From Acidimicrobiaceae bacterium (lineage in GTDB: Bacteria; Actinomycetota; Acidimicrobiia; Acidimicrobiales; Aldehydirespiratoraceae), in assembly GCA_009844405.1 (NCBI GenBank), contig VYBO01000111.1, forward strand, positions 1 through 55,836: 55,836 bases of DNA. Reading direction: 5' to 3'. The first letter of the stretch is position 1. Every line of letters begins with the position of its first letter. A program made the position numbers and the translations under genes. The notes under the pieces were generated by a model, which was given only the letters and a program-made list of their open reading frames with translations, had not been told where the DNA came from and did not search any database. Shown here piece after piece: positions 16,951-24,738 of this stretch.

Positions 16951-18024
16951 ATGTCGCGGCGTCTGTGGGACCATACCGGCGTGACGTCGGTAGGGATCGT
17001 CGGTGCGGGCCGGGCCGCCACGCTGCACGCCGAGGCGGTCCGAGCAGCCAGAGGAGTGCACCTGGCCGGCGTGGCGGCCCGGTCGACCGCCTCACCTGGG
17101 GCGGCGGCTCTGGCCGGAGCGCTGGACTGTCCAGTCATGACGGCTCGGGAGCTGGCTGGGGCCTGCGACGTGGCCGTGATCGCCACTCCCCCGGCTGCCC
17201 GGGCCGAGGCACTGGCCGAACTGGCCCCGTCCCGCCGGCTGAGGGCCGTGCTGGTCGAGTCGCCCGCCGCGACCACCGTCGACGGCATCGCCGAACTCAG
17301 CGCCGCGTTCGGGGGCCGTCCGGTCATGGCCGCGGTGAACCTGCTGCACGCGCCGGCTGTGCGCCGGATGCTGGACGCGGTGACGGCCATGGACCCCCAC
17401 CATCTGGAGTTGAGGCTGGCCGTGCCCGACCCGGACCGGGGTCCCGACGCGGGCCGGGCTTTCGGGGGCGGCGTGACGATGGACCCCGCGGCGGGATTCT
17501 GGCCGGTGTTGGTCGCGGCCATGGGAGCGGCGGTCCGGTCGGTGGCCGCGCCTCGGCTCGACGTGGTCGGGGGGCTCGACCGCGCCGCCGGGGTCGTGCT
17601 TCGAGCTGTTGACGGCCGCACCGCTCAAGCTTCGTTGCGTTGGGGCGCGCCGGTGGCCGAGGCCGCAGTCGAGGCAGCCGACTCGGCCCACGTAGCTCGC
17701 GTCGAAGTGTGGCCGGCACCCATCGTCGAGATCGACGGCGCATCGACGGGTTCCCCAGCGGACCCGGCCCACACGGTCGCCTCCCGACGCGGGGGCTCGG
17801 CCCACCGGCTCGCCGCCCTCGGGTTCACAGCCCAGATCGAGCGGCTGGTCCGCGTCGGCAGCGGTGAGGCGCAGCCCTGGCCCGACCTGGCTGTCGCCTC
17901 ATCGGCTCTGACGATCGCTGCTGCGGCCTCGCTGTCTGCCAAGTACAACGGCATCGCCGTCGATGTCTCCGACGTGCCCCGCGACCTCTCGCCGTTTGAG
18001 ATACTTGCTAGCACGGGTTGCTAG
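16951..18024 (+). CDS. Gfo/Idh/MocA-like NAD(P)-dependent oxidoreductase
   Basis: A 357-residue Rossmann-fold protein. The dinucleotide motif VGIVGAGRAATLHAEAV begins about ten residues in, followed by CDVAVIATPPAARAE and a later SPAATTVDGIAEL stretch as in Gfo/Idh/MocA dehydrogenases of sugars or inositol. The usual EKP motif is replaced by VESPAA, so the catalytic lysine seems absent. That weakens a claim of normal activity. ATG 16951 gives ten extra residues before the fold; GTG at 16981 begins right at the first strand and may be the true start. It is divergent from the zinc-ribbon gene. Confidence 0.72.
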   Translation: MSRRLWDHTGVTSVGIVGAGRAATLHAEAVRAARGVHLAGVAARSTASPGAAALAGALDCPVMTARELAGACDVAVIATPPAARAEALAELAPSRRLRAVLVESPAATTVDGIAELSAAFGGRPVMAAVNLLHAPAVRRMLDAVTAMDPHHLELRLAVPDPDRGPDAGRAFGGGVTMDPAAGFWPVLVAAMGAAVRSVAAPRLDVVGGLDRAAGVVLRAVDGRTAQASLRWGAPVAEAAVEAADSAHVARVEVWPAPIVEIDGASTGSPADPAHTVASRRGGSAHRLAALGFTAQIERLVRVGSGEAQPWPDLAVASSALTIAAAASLSAKYNGIAVDVSDVPRDLSPFEILASTGC

Positions 18025-18062
18025 CCGGGCGCTCATGAGAATCTCGGTGCGATTCTGCGTAG

Positions 18063-18100
18063 ATAGTCCACAGAACCAACCCGAGATTGTGGGCGACTAT
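18063..18100. terminator. Possible stem-loop between convergent genes
   Basis: ATAGTC (18063-18068) can pair with GACTAT (18095-18100), extended by CACA with TGTG across a small bulge. It lies between the convergent oxidoreductase and HAD genes and touches the HAD stop codon. No T-run follows on either strand, so a terminator role is only suggested by position. Confidence 0.3.
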
Positions 18101-18780
18101 TGCTCCTGTACGCCTGGTTCTCCTGACGACCGCCGCAGGGCCAGACGGTCCGTGCCCGCGTCGATCCCGGGAAGCTGGGGCTGCACCCCTTTCACGCCCC
18201 GCCAAGCGGTGAACCGCTCCATCACGATTTGCTCCACCTCGTGCCACGTGCGGGCCCGCGGCTCGGCCTCGTCGCGGTTGTAGGGCTGGTCGAACACGAT
18301 CACGTCGTTGCCGCTGGCCCGCAGCGCGGCGATGTTGTCGGGGGCGTCGTCCACGTAGCAGTCGGCCTCCACCTCCGGCTTGTTGCCCAGGAAGCAGATG
18401 TCGCGGTACGGGATGCGCTCCGCGTCCAGCCACTGCACCGTGTCGGCCACCGCCTCGGCATGGCCCCAGTTGACGTAGAGGCGATGGGTGATCACCCGGA
18501 TCCACACGCCTGCGTCCGACAGCCGCCACAGCGCCTCGGCCGCACCCTCGATGGCGGGCAGCTTGGCCAGCATCCGGTGCTCGGTCACCGCCGAGCCGTG
18601 GTATCGCTCGAAGTCGCTCGGGCTCAGATCCCATTCGCGGAAGTCGTAGGACCGCTCCTCGGGCAGGGAGGCAGGGTCCACGCCCCTCAATCCGGCAATG
18701 AACTGTGCGAATCCCGCCGTGTAGTCGGCGACGACCCCGTCGAGGTCCACGCCGAAGACGAATTGGGACGTCTCGCTCAG
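18097..18780 (-). CDS. HAD-superfamily 5'(3')-nucleotidase-like protein
   Basis: A roughly 220-residue HAD phosphatase. Motif I is VDLDGVVADY, with both catalytic aspartates; motif II is the Thr in RVITHRLY; the later CYVDDAPDNIAAL carries the acidic motif IV. It best fits the NT5C-type 5'-nucleotidase group acting on small phosphomonoesters. The start is a problem: no ATG, GTG or TTG lies between the DyP stop (18821) and motif I except GTG 18750, directly before the first Asp. I set the start at CTG 18780, which leaves room for the first beta strand (QFVFG). It lies downstream of the DyP gene on the same strand, about 40 bases away. Confidence 0.75.
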   Translation of the reverse strand: MSETSQFVFGVDLDGVVADYTAGFAQFIAGLRGVDPASLPEERSYDFREWDLSPSDFERYHGSAVTEHRMLAKLPAIEGAAEALWRLSDAGVWIRVITHRLYVNWGHAEAVADTVQWLDAERIPYRDICFLGNKPEVEADCYVDDAPDNIAALRASGNDVIVFDQPYNRDEAEPRARTWHEVEQIVMERFTAWRGVKGVQPQLPGIDAGTDRLALRRSSGEPGVQEQ

Positions 18781-18820
18781 CGTGTTGCGCTCGGCTCGGA
18801 CGCCGTCTGCTGCCAGGCCC

Positions 18821-19735
18821 TCAGCCCAGTGCGGCGTCGAGCGCCTCCACCGACGGTGCGAAGTAGAAGGAGCCCGATGCCGGCGTCGAGTAGTCGGTGA
18901 TGAAGTCGGGCTCCTGGCCGTTGATGCCGTACATCGCCTCCATCCGCTCGCGCAGCGGGGCCTGGGTCTTGCAGAAGCCCATGAAGTACAGGCCGACGGT
19001 GCCATCGTGGAAGGCGTACGGGGTGGAGCGCCGCACCATCTCGCCGCGCTTGGGAGTCGACTCGTCGGCCGTCGCGCCCTCGCGCAGCTCGACGTGCGAC
19101 AGGTGCGACCTCGGCACCTGGACCTCGAGCTTCGTCGAGTCGGCCTTGGTGCGGCCGAAGGTGTTCTCCTCCTGCTCCAGCGACAGTGTCGACCAGTAGT
19201 CCAGGTCGTGGACCCAGCGCTGGGCGATGCAGAACGCGCCGCCCTCGCCCGGGTCCCCGTCATCGATGATGGCCCGGTCCGGCTCGTCGGTGGACTCCGG
19301 GTTGCCGGTGCCGTCGATGTGGCCGGTGAGGTCGAGGCTGTTCTTGTAGATGAACGTAGGGGTCTCGCGGGCTACGGCCATGTGGCCGGCCACGGCGCGC
19401 CGGAAAGTGTGCTGGACCTCCCAGCACAGATCCTTCTCGGCGTGGTGGACCCAGATGAGCAGCTCCTCCTGAGTCCCCTTGGCCACCCGGGTACCGTCGG
19501 GGGACGCGTAGCCGGGATAGGGCTGGAAGTCGTCGCCGGTCTCGATGCCCAGATCGGCAGCCAGGGTCGGGCCCAGCAGGACGCCGAGACTCACGCCCTG
19601 GGCCTCGGCATCGGCCCGGCAGTCGCCCAGCGCCCGGCGGATGACGCCGAGGTCCGCGCCGTCGACGCGGCTCATGTGCGTGTACCACTGGTACTTCTGC
19701 AAATCGGTGAGAATCGCCGCCTGCGGTGTTGCCAT
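18821..19735 (-). CDS. DyP-type heme peroxidase
   Basis: A 304-residue dye-decolourising peroxidase, which uses heme and hydrogen peroxide to oxidise bulky substrates. The family GxxDG motif is seen as LTGHIDGTGNPES with the distal catalytic Asp. The proximal heme ligand is probably a His in PRSHLSHVELREG. The C-terminal GTVGLYFMGFCK and SFYFAPSVEALD segments also fit. There is no signal peptide, so it is cytoplasmic or encapsulin-loaded; an obvious encapsulin-targeting tail is not seen. The start ATG 19735 has AGAGGAAG upstream. It leads the DyP-HAD pair. Confidence 0.92.
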   Translation of the reverse strand: MATPQAAILTDLQKYQWYTHMSRVDGADLGVIRRALGDCRADAEAQGVSLGVLLGPTLAADLGIETGDDFQPYPGYASPDGTRVAKGTQEELLIWVHHAEKDLCWEVQHTFRRAVAGHMAVARETPTFIYKNSLDLTGHIDGTGNPESTDEPDRAIIDDGDPGEGGAFCIAQRWVHDLDYWSTLSLEQEENTFGRTKADSTKLEVQVPRSHLSHVELREGATADESTPKRGEMVRRSTPYAFHDGTVGLYFMGFCKTQAPLRERMEAMYGINGQEPDFITDYSTPASGSFYFAPSVEALDAALG

Positions 19736-19860
19736 CGGTCTTCCTCTCGAGTGTTCGGGGGCCGGCCGGCGGCCGGCGTTGACATCGGCGCTAGAACCCT
19801 AGACGAACGGCGTGGCAACGATGCACGCCGGGCCGGGGATTGTTCTCGGCCTTTGTTTCC

Positions 19861-19951
19861 CGCTCTTGTTCGCTCCGCTCACGGGCCGCTCGGGCCACGG
19901 CCTCGCTCACCGACAGGGCAATCACCCGCGGGACTGCGCCGCCCGCTCGCC
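19861..19951 (-). repeat. Dispersed 3'-intergenic repeat, copy B
   Basis: The core at 19861-19889 matches the consensus with C as the variable base. On the minus strand the element begins directly at the TGA of the CoA ligase (stop at 19952-19954) with AGGCGAGCG-like sequence, then an unconserved spacer, then GAGGCCGTGGCCCGAGCGG and the rest of the core. One minus-strand frame across it stays open and would read [15 protein letters not shown]. Confidence 0.8.
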
Positions 19952-21502
19952 TCAGGCGTCTCGCAGCTCGCGGCGCAGGATCTTGCCTGACGCGCTCTTG
20001 GGAATGGCCTCCAGCACCTCCATGGCCTGCACCTGCTTGTAGGTGGCCAGATGCTCGGCGACGTGGGCCTGAAGATCTTCGAGGGTCAGCGCGCCGGCGC
20101 CGGGCGCCAGCGATATGAAGGCCTTGGGCAGCTCGCCCGCCTCCTCGTCGGGAATGCCGATCACCGCCGCGTCGGCAACCGCCGGATGGGTGATCAGCAC
20201 AGCCTCCAGCTCCGCGGGGGGCACCTGGAAGCCCTTGTACTTGATCAGCTCCTTGATGCGGTCGACTATCGACACGTGGTCCTCCCCGTCGACGATGGCC
20301 ACGTCGCCGGTGTGGAGCCAGCCGTCGGCGTCCAGGGTCTCGGCGGTGGCTTCGGGGCTGTTCAGATAGCCCTTCATCACCTGCGGCCCGCGCACGAGGA
20401 GCTCGCCGCGCCCGCCCACGTCCAGGTCGTCGCCCGATTCGGGGTCGACGATGCGGATCTCGGTGTTGGAGATGGTCACGCCGCTGGTGCCCGGCCGGAA
20501 CTGTCCCTCGGGCGTGCAGTGGCTCACCGGGCTCAGCTCCGTCATTCCGTAGCCCTGGACCACCTCGCAGCCCACCCGGGCTGCCGCGGCGGCGGCCAAG
20601 TCGGCGCCCAGCGGTGCCGCCCCGGAGAAGATCTGCTTGATCGACGACAGGTCGAAGTCGTCCACCGCGGGGTGCTTGGCCAGCCCCAGCACCATGGGCG
20701 GCACCGCGAAGAACCGTGTGATCCGCTGCTCCTGCACCAACTCCAAGGCTCTCACCATGTCGAAGCGGGGCATGGTGACAACCCGCACGCCGAACGCGAG
20801 CAGCATGTTCATGAGCACCTGCATGCCGTAGATATGGAAGAACGGCAGCACGGCCAGGGCCACCTCGCCCTCGGATGGCACGAATGTGTACTCCATCTGG
20901 GCGATGTTGGCGACCAGGTTGCGGTGGGTGAGCATCACACCCTTGGGCAGACCGGTCGTGCCCGAGGAGTAGGGCAGCACGACGACATGCTCGGCGTAGT
21001 CCACCGGCACCTGGTCGATGGGCGGCCCGAACAGCGAGGCCAGCGGTATGGCCCCTTCCGCTTCTCCCATGACCACGATCTGCTCCACGCCGGTGCCCTC
21101 CGCGGCGGTCCGGGCCGTCTCCAGGAACATCGGGATCGTTACGAGCCATGACGCTTCCGCGTCGGTGAGCTGATGGCGCACCTCCTCGGGGCCGTACGTC
21201 GGGTTGATGGTCGTGACGGTGCCGCCGGCCAGGGCGATGCCGTGGAAGACGATGGCGTACTCGGGGACGTTGGGAGCGAGGATGGCGACGGTCGTGCCGG
21301 GCCCCACGCCCCGGGAGCTGAGCCCGCCGCCGAGGCTGCGCACGGCGGCGTGAAGCTCCGAGAACGTGTACGACGACGAGGCTCCGTCGGTGATGGCCAC
21401 CTCGTCGGCGTGGTCCGCGGCCGACGCGAACACGCACTCGGTGATCGACTGGTCGGGTATGTCCACGTCAGGCAAGGGGCTGGTGTGGATGATGGTGCTC
21501 AC
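19952..21502 (-). CDS. Acyl/aryl-CoA ligase, 4-coumarate-CoA ligase type
   Basis: A 516-residue ANL-superfamily adenylating enzyme that makes CoA thioesters from carboxylic acids with ATP. It has the P-loop VLPYSSGTTGLPKGVMLTHR, the YGMTELSPV motif, the hinge DGWLHTGDVAIVD, IVDRIKELIKYKGFQVPPAE and the catalytic C-terminal Lys in KSASGKILRREL. Overall pattern and length match 4-coumarate or medium-chain acyl-CoA ligases; the substrate is not readable. The start is GTG 21502. It is divergent from pntAA across a 147-base region. Its stop abuts repeat copy B. Confidence 0.9.
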   Translation of the reverse strand: MSTIIHTSPLPDVDIPDQSITECVFASAADHADEVAITDGASSSYTFSELHAAVRSLGGGLSSRGVGPGTTVAILAPNVPEYAIVFHGIALAGGTVTTINPTYGPEEVRHQLTDAEASWLVTIPMFLETARTAAEGTGVEQIVVMGEAEGAIPLASLFGPPIDQVPVDYAEHVVVLPYSSGTTGLPKGVMLTHRNLVANIAQMEYTFVPSEGEVALAVLPFFHIYGMQVLMNMLLAFGVRVVTMPRFDMVRALELVQEQRITRFFAVPPMVLGLAKHPAVDDFDLSSIKQIFSGAAPLGADLAAAAAARVGCEVVQGYGMTELSPVSHCTPEGQFRPGTSGVTISNTEIRIVDPESGDDLDVGGRGELLVRGPQVMKGYLNSPEATAETLDADGWLHTGDVAIVDGEDHVSIVDRIKELIKYKGFQVPPAELEAVLITHPAVADAAVIGIPDEEAGELPKAFISLAPGAGALTLEDLQAHVAEHLATYKQVQAMEVLEAIPKSASGKILRRELRDA

Positions 21503-21634
21503 AATCGCCTCTCGTGGGCCGTGATCTTCGAGCGGAGACTATCCCTGCACCCGGAACTCGACAGCGGCGATGGGGAATTGGCAGCGGCGAGTGCCGGTTT
21601 GGGACCACTGGGCTGCCAGTTCGGCCGGCTGCGC

Positions 21635-21640
21635 TAGGCT
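21635..21640 (+). promoter_or_regulatory. Possible -10 box for a leaderless pntAA transcript
   Basis: TAGGCT ends 9 bases before the GTG start of pntAA, and no Shine-Dalgarno sequence lies between. A TANNNT box at this spacing is typical of leaderless transcripts in actinobacteria. No transcript data are available. Confidence 0.4.
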
Positions 21641-21649
21641 CCATGCTTC

Positions 21650-22801
21650 GTGCGCCTGGGAATGCTCCGCGAGACAGCGCCTTCCGAGCAACGCGTGGCT
21701 CTCGTTCCCGACGGGGTCGGGACGCTCACCGGCCACGGTTGCGACCTGCTGGTCGAGCGCGGCGCAGGATCTGGCGCCGGGATCGACGACGCCGCCTACC
21801 AGGTCGCAGGCGCCTCCGTGGTCGACTATGACGAGGTCTGCACGGCCGACTTGGTCGTCTCCGTGCGCGATCTGGCTGACAGGGACGCCGCGGGCTCTCC
21901 CCCGAACTTCGTCGGGGTGTTCGACCCGCTCTGGGTGCCTCAGAAGGCGCAGCGCCATGCCGATGAGGGCAGGTGCGCCTTCTCCCTCGATCTCGTTCCC
22001 CGCATCACCCGGGCGCAGACCATGGACGTGCTGTCCTCGATGGGCACGATCGCCGGCTACGAGGCTGTGCTCCTGGCTGCGAGCCGGCTGCCGCAGATGT
22101 TCCCCCTGATGATGACCGCGGCCGGGACGTTGGCCCCGGCGCGGGTGCTGGTGCTCGGTGCGGGCGTAGCCGGTCTCCAGGCCATCGCCACCGCCCGGCG
22201 CCTCGGTGCCGTGGTCGAGGGGTACGACGTGCGACCGGCCGCGGTCGAGCAGATCCGCTCGATGGGTGCCCGAGCGGTGGAGCTGGACCTCTCCGAGGCG
22301 GGAGCCGACACCGCTGGCGTCGAGGACTCGGGCGGCTACGCCCGCGCTCAGAGTACCGATGTCGCCGACCGCCAGCAGGAGCTGCTGGCCCCCTACGTGG
22401 GCGCCTCCGATGTCGTGATCACCACCGCGGCCATCCCCGGGAGGGCGTCGCCGCTGCTGCTCACCGCGGGGATGGTCGACGTTATGGCCCCCGGCTCGGT
22501 CGTCATCGACCTGGCCTCCGAGCGAGGCGGCAACTGCGCCGTGTCGCAGTCCGACGCCGAGGTCGAGCGGGGCGGTGTGACCGTCCTCGCTCCCACCGAC
22601 CTGGTGTCGCGTTGCGCCCGCCACGCCAGCCAGATGTTCTCCCGCAACCTCGTAGCCTTCCTGCGCCATCTCGCCCCCGACGGCGAGATCGATCTACGCG
22701 ACGACGAGATCCTGGAGGCCATGCTGGTGGCGCGAGACGGCGCGGTGATCCATCCGGGCGTGGCCGAGGCACTCGAGGCCTCCGCGGACGGGGAGGGCTA
22801 G
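21650..22801 (+). CDS. pntAA: NAD(P) transhydrogenase alpha subunit, NAD-binding part
   Basis: A 383-residue domain-I subunit of proton-translocating transhydrogenase, which binds NAD(H) in the cytoplasm. It starts at GTG 21650 (MRLGMLRETAPSEQRVALVP, typical of this alanine dehydrogenase-related family). The Rossmann motif is VLVLGAGVAGLQAIATARRLGA (broken here; about residues 166-187), followed by GYDVRPAAVEQIRSMGARAV-like acidic and Arg contacts, the QQELLAPYV mobile-loop region and ITTAAIPGRASP. It is the first gene of a three-gene operon, 4 bases before pntAB, as in actinobacteria and Rhodospirillum where the alpha subunit is split. Confidence 0.95.
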   Translation: MRLGMLRETAPSEQRVALVPDGVGTLTGHGCDLLVERGAGSGAGIDDAAYQVAGASVVDYDEVCTADLVVSVRDLADRDAAGSPPNFVGVFDPLWVPQKAQRHADEGRCAFSLDLVPRITRAQTMDVLSSMGTIAGYEAVLLAASRLPQMFPLMMTAAGTLAPARVLVLGAGVAGLQAIATARRLGAVVEGYDVRPAAVEQIRSMGARAVELDLSEAGADTAGVEDSGGYARAQSTDVADRQQELLAPYVGASDVVITTAAIPGRASPLLLTAGMVDVMAPGSVVIDLASERGGNCAVSQSDAEVERGGVTVLAPTDLVSRCARHASQMFSRNLVAFLRHLAPDGEIDLRDDEILEAMLVARDGAVIHPGVAEALEASADGEG

Positions 22802-22805
22802 TCCG

Positions 22806-23177
22806 GTGGACCTGCTGATCGCAGTGACCCTCTTCGTGCTGGCCGTGTTCCTCGGCGTCGAATTGATCACCAAGGTGCCGCCCACCCTTCACACCCCGCT
22901 TATGTCGGGGTCCAATGCCATCTCCGGCATCACCATCGTCGGCGCGCTGGTGGCGGCCGGCGCCGACCACAGCACCTTCACCGCGGTGCTCGGCTTCGCG
23001 GCCGTCACCCTGGCGATGATCAACGTGGTGGGCGGCTTCCTGGTCACCCACCGGATGCTTCAGATGTTCGGTCCCAAGCGCCGCCGGGACACGTCCGCCC
23101 AGGTCTCGAAGGCCTCGTCTGCCGACGGCGCCGAGACCGGCGATGGACGAGCACGGGTGATGGACGTAGACCGATGA
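22806..23177 (+). CDS. pntAB: NAD(P) transhydrogenase alpha subunit, membrane part
   Basis: A 123-residue membrane subunit forming part of the proton channel. It starts at GTG 22806 with three or four membrane helices (LLIAVTLFVLAVFLGVELI, SGITIVGALVAAG, FAAVTLAMINVVGGFLVTHRML). TPLMSGSNAISGITIVGAL is a family signature. The last residues, RVMDVDR, are encoded by a degenerate unit of the tandem repeat that follows, so the C-terminal tail after the last helix is not conserved in type. The stop TGA at 23175-23177 overlaps the ATG of the first repeat mini-ORF. Confidence 0.93.
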   Translation: MDLLIAVTLFVLAVFLGVELITKVPPTLHTPLMSGSNAISGITIVGALVAAGADHSTFTAVLGFAAVTLAMINVVGGFLVTHRMLQMFGPKRRRDTSAQVSKASSADGAETGDGRARVMDVDR

Positions 23178-23293
23178 TGGACGACTGGTTCCCGGTGGAC
23201 GGCGGCTCATGATGGACGACTGGTTCCCGGTGGACGTAGACCGATGATGGACGACTGGTTCCCGGTGGACGTAGACCGATGATGGACGACTGG
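23140..23293 (+). repeat. 35-bp tandem repeat carrying duplicated start sites before pntB
   Basis: Three full 35-bp units start at 23174, 23209 and 23244. A degenerate unit precedes them (about 23140-23173, inside pntAB), and the first 15 bases of a further unit form the pntB start (23279-23293). Each unit opens with ATGATGGACGACTGG and contains a GGTGGA Shine-Dalgarno-like site about 9 bases before the next ATG. Since 35 is not a multiple of 3, each unit encodes a 12-residue peptide (MMDDWFPVDVDR in units 2 and 3) whose TGA overlaps the next ATG. Unit 1 differs in its last eight bases. Confidence 0.93.
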
Positions 23294-24658
23294 ACCACGC
23301 TCGGCTACCTCGCCTCGGCGGTGCTCTTCATACTGGGCCTCAAGCGTCTTAGCCGGCCCCGGACGGCGGTGAGGGGCAACCAGTTCGGCGCGACCGGGAT
23401 GCTCATCGCGATCGTCGTCACCCTCACCGACAACGCCATCCTGGGCTTCGAGTGGATCATCGCCGGCCTGGTGCTGGGAACGGCCGTGGGAGCGGTGCTG
23501 GCCGTGCGGGTGCAGATGACGGCCATGCCCGAACTGGTGGCGCTGTTCAACGGCTTCGGCGGCGGCGCCTCGGTGCTGGTCGCGGCCGCGTCGTACATCG
23601 AGGCGGCCGACCTGGCCACCGACACTCCCCGGCTGTCGGCCGCGGCCGGGCTGGCCGCGCTGATCGGCGCGGTCACCTTCACCGGCAGCCTGATCGCCTT
23701 CGGGAAGCTGCGGGAGTCGCTGAAGTGGTCCGGATTCAAGGGGATGCAGGTCGTGAGCGTGGTCGGCGTGGCGGCCGCCGTCGTCTTCGGAGTGCTGATG
23801 GTCGCCGATGCCGGCAATGCACTGTGGATCTGGCTGATGGTGGCGGTGGCGGCCGGGCTCGGCGTGCTGGTGGTGTCGCCCATCGGCGGCGCCGACATGC
23901 CGGTGGTGATCGCGCTGTTGAACTCGCTGTCGGGCATGGCCGCGGTGGCCGCCGGGTTCGTGCTCGACAACTCGCTGCTGATCATCGCGGGCTCGCTGGT
24001 CGGGGCGAGCGGCCTGATCCTGACCCAGATCATGTGCGTCGCCATGAACCGGTCCCTGCTGGCGGTGATGTTCAGCCCGGCCCCCTCGGGCGCGGGAGGT
24101 CCCAGCGCCGACGACGTGTACGCGGGCAAGGTTCGCTCCACGTCGGCCGACGATGTGGCCATGCTGCTCGAGGCGGCCGAGCGGGTGGCCATCGTGCCCG
24201 GTTACGGGCTGGCCGTGGCCCAGGCCCAGCACGCCGTGCGTGATCTGGCCCGGCGCCTGGAGGACCGCGGCACCCAGGTGGTGTTCGGCATCCATCCGGT
24301 GGCCGGCCGGATGCCCGGCCACATGAACGTCTTGCTGGCGGAGGCTGAGATCGGCTACGAGCAGCTGGTGGAGATGGATGACATCAACCCCACCTTCGAG
24401 CAGACCGATGTGACCATCGTTCTGGGCGCCAACGACGTGGTGAACCCGATCGCCCGCACCGACCCGTCCAGCCCCATCGCGGGAATGCCGATCCTCGACG
24501 TGGACAAGAGCGGCGTGGTGGTGGTCATCAAGCGCAGCCTCAGCCCCGGCTTCGCGGGGATCCCCAACCCGCTGTTCGCGGCGGACAACTCGATGATGCT
24601 CTTCGGCGACGGGCGCGAGGCCGTGGTCAGCATCACCAAGGCCCTCCAGCAGATCTGA
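23279..24658 (+). CDS. pntB: NAD(P) transhydrogenase beta subunit
   Basis: A 459-residue subunit combining eight or nine membrane helices (residues 5-265) with the NADP(H)-binding domain III. The N-terminal half has ATGMLIAIVVTL, FNGFGGGASVLVA and the SGMAAVAAGFVL segments. Domain III shows VPGYGLAVAQAQHAVRDL, HPVAGRMPGHMNVLLAEA, GANDVVNP and KRSLSPGFAGIPNPLF, all typical NADP-site motifs. It completes the proton-driven NADH to NADPH transhydrogenase. The start ATG 23279 (or the adjacent ATG 23282) lies in the final partial unit of the tandem repeat, so its translation is probably coupled through the mini-ORFs. Confidence 0.96.
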   Translation: MMDDWTTLGYLASAVLFILGLKRLSRPRTAVRGNQFGATGMLIAIVVTLTDNAILGFEWIIAGLVLGTAVGAVLAVRVQMTAMPELVALFNGFGGGASVLVAAASYIEAADLATDTPRLSAAAGLAALIGAVTFTGSLIAFGKLRESLKWSGFKGMQVVSVVGVAAAVVFGVLMVADAGNALWIWLMVAVAAGLGVLVVSPIGGADMPVVIALLNSLSGMAAVAAGFVLDNSLLIIAGSLVGASGLILTQIMCVAMNRSLLAVMFSPAPSGAGGPSADDVYAGKVRSTSADDVAMLLEAAERVAIVPGYGLAVAQAQHAVRDLARRLEDRGTQVVFGIHPVAGRMPGHMNVLLAEAEIGYEQLVEMDDINPTFEQTDVTIVLGANDVVNPIARTDPSSPIAGMPILDVDKSGVVVVIKRSLSPGFAGIPNPLFAADNSMMLFGDGREAVVSITKALQQI

Positions 24659-24738
24659 CCGGCGAGCGGCCCGGATGTCGCCGATTCATCTGGGCCTGAT
24701 CGCGCCCGCCCGGGGGTCAGGTCAGAGCCGGGGTCGGG

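Noticed and set aside
23140..23293. CRISPR array
   Set aside because: The 35-bp units are directly tandem with no spacers and lie inside an operon; there are no cas genes.
24659..24738. Terminator between pntB and trpB2
   Set aside because: The gap has short GGGTCAG-like direct repeats but no clear inverted repeat with a T-run.
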